Source: an uncultured Collinsella sp. (GTDB lineage Bacteria; Actinomycetota; Coriobacteriia; Coriobacteriales; Coriobacteriaceae). From it: DNA of 8,619 nucleotides. The first letter of the stretch is position 1. Each line of letters starts with the position of its first letter. The notes beneath the pieces were generated by a model. It was not told where the DNA came from. It was given only the letters and a program-made list of their open reading frames with translations, and did no database searches. The translations under genes were made by a program, and so were the position numbers. The stretch is from positions 1 to 8,619 of the forward strand of contig URWZ01000057.1 in assembly GCA_900551625.1 (NCBI GenBank). The letters run 5' to 3'. Positions 6,960-8,619 of this stretch are shown piece by piece.

Positions 6960-7134
6960 GGGTTCGTCCTTTCTCTTCCGGGCGCGCGGGCCGAGTCGCC
7001 GTGCCCGCGCGCCTTGCCTTTCGGGTTCACCATCCATGGTGGGGCGCGTTTCTAACGAAGCCGTAACGGCCGTTGGAGTCTTATATATGTCTGGACTCTC
7101 TATGCTCGCGCTGGATAGACATCGCCAGAACGGG
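6960..7134. promoter_or_regulatory. Divergent intergenic control region rich in repeats
   Basis: This segment separates the minus-strand transporter operon from the plus-strand phosphatidyltransferase. It holds an inverted repeat (6981-7013), a CACCAT/ATGGTG palindrome (7028-7041), the palindrome AACGGCCGTT (7065-7074), a direct repeat TAACG with 11-bp period (7053-7057, 7064-7068) and an AT island TTATATAT (7081-7088). On the minus strand that island reads ATATATAA and is the best -10 candidate for the transporter operon, although no good -35 is seen. The concentration of symmetric elements suggests regulated expression of the exporter. Confidence 0.45.
6981..7013 (-). promoter_or_regulatory. 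GC-rich hairpin in the leader of the ABC transporter operon
   Basis: GGCGCGCGGG (6981-6990) and CCCGCGCGCC (7004-7013) are perfectly complementary, and 6991/7003 adds an eleventh pair around an 11-nt loop. In the minus-strand transcript the stem ends 21 nt before the ATPase start codon, just ahead of the ribosome site. It has no T-run after it, so it is not a classic terminator. It could modulate translation or mRNA stability. Confidence 0.5.
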
Positions 7135-7140
7135 TATAGT
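7112..7140 (+). promoter_or_regulatory. Promoter of the phosphatidyltransferase gene
   Basis: A -35 of TGGATA (7112-7117, 4 of 6 matches) and a -10 of TATAGT (7135-7140, 5 of 6) are separated by exactly 17 bp. The predicted transcript start near 7147 leaves a leader of about 30 nt before the GTG at 7177. Confidence 0.55.
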
Positions 7141-7176
7141 ATCGAAAGTTTTGTCGTTTACCAGCGGGGGAGTCCT

Positions 7177-7881
7177 GTGGGCATCAAAAAGAAGATCAAA
7201 AAGGAGCTTATCGGCACTTCCGATTACCCGTCGAATAAGATCTTCACGATCTCCAATTTCATTACCTTCACGCGCCTGATCCTCACGCTGGTCTTCCTGT
7301 ACCTGTTTGTGACGGACAACAACCGTGTCGTCGCCATCGTCATCTATGCCATCGCGGCCTCCACCGACTGGATGGACGGCCAGATTGCCCGCATGACCAA
7401 AACGGTCTCGTGGCTCGGCAAGGTTATGGATCCCATCTGCGACCGTGCGCTGCTATTTACCGGCGTACTGGGCCTGGTGGTCCGCGGCGAGCTTCCCATC
7501 TGGGTCTGCGTGCTCATCATTGGTCGCGATATCTACCTTGGTATCGGCACGCTCATCGTGCGCCACTATCACCGCCGCCCCATCGACGTCGTCTTTCCCG
7601 GCAAGATTGCGACGGCGCTGCTCATGACCGGCTTCTCGCTTATGCTTCTGGGCTTTCCCACTGTGGATGGCTGGCATCTGCTGCCCGCCACGTTCACGGC
7701 CTTCCCGGGCCTCAACGGCAGCCCGGTACCGCTTGGCATCTTCTTTGTGTACGGCGGCGTCATCTTCTCCATGCTCACCGCCGTCATCTATTCCATTAAG
7801 GGTGGAGCGGCCATTAAACAAGCCGTGGCGCATCCCGAGGACGAAGACATCGACTTTCTTAACCCCGAAATCGAAGACTAA
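7177..7881 (+). CDS. CDP-alcohol phosphatidyltransferase (PgsA-like)
   Basis: A 234-aa membrane enzyme with the complete family signature D64-x2-D67-G68-x2-A71-R72-x8-G81-x3-D85-x3-D89 (STDWMDGQIAR ... GKVMDPICDR). These residues bind the metal ions and the CDP-diacylglycerol whose phosphatidyl group is transferred to an alcohol. The best guess is glycerol 3-phosphate, giving phosphatidylglycerophosphate, but cardiolipin or inositol-phosphate synthases share the motif. Hydrophobic helices lie near 31-46, 50-62, 91-102, 106-128, 144-161 and 186-206, followed by an acidic cytoplasmic tail (EDEDIDFLNPEIED). The start is GTG 7177, supported by GGGGGAG just upstream and a well-placed promoter. The open frame reaches back to 6958, but that part covers the control region. 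A FHA-domain gene follows 66 bp downstream. Confidence 0.9.
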   Translation: MGIKKKIKKELIGTSDYPSNKIFTISNFITFTRLILTLVFLYLFVTDNNRVVAIVIYAIAASTDWMDGQIARMTKTVSWLGKVMDPICDRALLFTGVLGLVVRGELPIWVCVLIIGRDIYLGIGTLIVRHYHRRPIDVVFPGKIATALLMTGFSLMLLGFPTVDGWHLLPATFTAFPGLNGSPVPLGIFFVYGGVIFSMLTAVIYSIKGGAAIKQAVAHPEDEDIDFLNPEIED

Positions 7882-7891
7882 GTCGTTGGGG

Positions 7892-7897
7892 TATGAT
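7892..7897 (+). promoter_or_regulatory. Possible -10 box for the FHA gene
   Basis: TATGAT (5 of 6 consensus matches) lies just after the phosphatidyltransferase stop and 51 bp before the FHA start. No convincing -35 precedes it. The FHA gene could instead be read from the upstream promoter, since no terminator separates the two. Confidence 0.3.
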
Positions 7898-7947
7898 TAC
7901 GTACAGTTCATTCTTTGCGGCATGTCCGCGTTAAGTTAGGGGTTGTC

Positions 7948-8382
7948 ATGGACAACATGGTTAACAATATGCCTCAGAACGATAAGGCCTCAGACGCCAC
8001 CTGCGTTTTCCGCGTTCCTTCGAGCGATGTCACCGTTCCCGACCTCATGGCCAACGTGCACATCACCGCACCCGTCTTATCTATCGTCAAAGGCCCTCAA
8101 ACCGGTGCAGCCTTTGAGCTCGAGGATAATGTGACCACCATCGGTCGCGATCCCGCTAACGGCATCTTCCTCAACGACATGACCGTGTCGCGTAGCCATG
8201 CGCGCATTATTCGCGAGGGTCTGGGTGCCCGCATCGAAGACCTGGGCTCGCTCAATGGTACGTGGGTTGACGGCGCCATCGTCAACGGCGCACCGCTGCA
8301 CGATGGCTCTTCCGTCCAGATCGGTACGTTTACGCTCATCTACCACGAGAGCACGCCGGAGCGCATCGAAACCGGTGAGTAG
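7948..8382 (+). CDS. FHA-domain protein, GarA-like
   Basis: A 144-aa cytoplasmic protein with one C-terminal forkhead-associated domain (about 43-135). The phosphothreonine-binding residues are all visible: GRDPAN (R67), VSRSHA (S81, R82, H84) and DLGSLNGTWV (N103, G104, T105). Before it is a flexible tail with DATCVFR (16-22), which lines up with the ETTSVF motif of mycobacterial GarA. In GarA a kinase phosphorylates a Thr there and the FHA domain folds back on it, switching control of 2-oxoglutarate metabolism. Here only the second Thr position (T18) is kept; the first is Ala. The ATG at 7948 is preceded by AGGGG; a TTG at 7915 would add 11 residues. A MerR-type gene starts 3 bp after the stop, as garA and Rv1828 are neighbours in Mycobacterium. 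Confidence 0.9.
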   Translation: MDNMVNNMPQNDKASDATCVFRVPSSDVTVPDLMANVHITAPVLSIVKGPQTGAAFELEDNVTTIGRDPANGIFLNDMTVSRSHARIIREGLGARIEDLGSLNGTWVDGAIVNGAPLHDGSSVQIGTFTLIYHESTPERIETGE

Positions 8383-8385
8383 GGC

Positions 8386-8572
8386 ATGGCCGAACGCAAT
8401 TATCTGAGTATCGGCCAGGTCGTCAATCTACTTCGAGGCGCATACCCCGATCTTTCGAACTCAAAAATTAGATTTCTCGAAGATGAGGGGCTCATCACCC
8501 CTCATCGCACGCCTAAGGGCTATCGTCAGTACTCCAAGGAGGACGTTGACCGCCTGGAGGTCATTCTGCACC
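8386..8572 (+). CDS. MerR-family regulator, FtsR/Rv1828-like, N-terminal part only
   Basis: The ATG follows the FHA stop by 3 bp, and 62 complete codons are genomic. YLSIGQVVNLLRGAYPDL, SKIRFLEDEGLITPHRTPKGYRQYS and DVDRLEVIL form the winged helix-turn-helix of the MerR superfamily. The 'SKIRFLEDEGLI-x-P-x-RTPKGYRQY' segment is typical of the actinobacterial FtsR/Rv1828 branch, whose members bind DNA as dimers and influence cell-division or growth genes. The dimerisation and effector region is missing because the sequence passes into adapter at 8573. The frame stays open through the adapter, so an automatic translation ends in HPVSYTHLRAHETLRYL; those last residues are not protein. The ribosome site is weak, and translation is probably coupled to the FHA gene. 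Confidence 0.88.
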
Positions 8573-8619
8573 CTGTCTCTTATACACATCTCCGAGCCCA
8601 CGAGACGCTACGCTATCTC
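8573..8619 (+). other. Illumina Nextera adapter and index (sequencing artefact)
   Basis: CTGTCTCTTATACACATCT (8573-8591) is the Tn5 mosaic end used in Nextera libraries, followed by CCGAGCCCACGAGAC (8592-8606), the i7-side adapter. GCTACGCT (8607-8614) is the Nextera index known as N709, and ATCTC (8615-8619) begins the P7 flow-cell sequence. The order and spacing match a read-through of a short library fragment exactly. The segment is untrimmed adapter that entered the assembly at a contig end, not a mobile element. Confidence 0.98.

Noticed and set aside
8573..8591. Tn5 mosaic end suggesting a transposon boundary
   Set aside because: It is followed directly by the Nextera i7 adapter, an index and P7 bases at the very end of the window, so it is a library artefact.

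Overview
The window looks like the end of a draft-assembly contig from a high-GC Gram-positive bacterium. A Coriobacteriia-type gut actinobacterium (Collinsella or Olsenella-like) is my best guess. The basis is GC-rich codon use, a GarA-type FHA protein directly followed by an FtsR-like MerR gene, and the antitoxin and lantibiotic-immunity families present. The taxonomy is an inference. The last 47 bases are not genomic: they read as the Illumina Nextera adapter plus an index.

Left part (1-2335), loosely packed and accessory in character: a minus-strand gene cut by the window edge, possibly of the endonuclease/exonuclease/phosphatase fold; a strong hairpin in its upstream region; a short plus-strand ORF that may be a gene remnant; a complete minus-strand calcineurin-like metallophosphatase; about 530 bp with no convincing gene; and a small ribbon-helix-helix antitoxin with a palindromic operator but no toxin partner and an atypical C-terminus.

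Middle part (2336-6959), one tightly packed minus-strand operon of very high GC. Its order is ABC ATPase, two six-helix permeases, a 62-aa single-span protein, an OmpR-family response regulator and a sensor histidine kinase. The ATPase and permeases resemble the LanF/LanE/LanG lantibiotic self-protection exporter. The ATPase has Glu in place of the Q-loop Gln. No lantibiotic precursor or modification gene is visible, so this looks like a stand-alone peptide-antibiotic sensing and resistance module, comparable in layout to the CprABC-CprRK type. The intergenic region upstream of it is rich in inverted and direct repeats that could control the operon.

Right part (7177-8572), plus strand, of more moderate GC and apparently core genome: a CDP-alcohol phosphatidyltransferase, a GarA-like FHA protein carrying an N-terminal phospho-switch motif, and the start of a MerR/FtsR-like regulator that runs into the adapter. 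The lipid-synthase, FHA and MerR neighbourhood recalls mycobacterial pgsA2 ... garA-Rv1828. I see no RNA genes, CRISPR arrays or insertion sequences.
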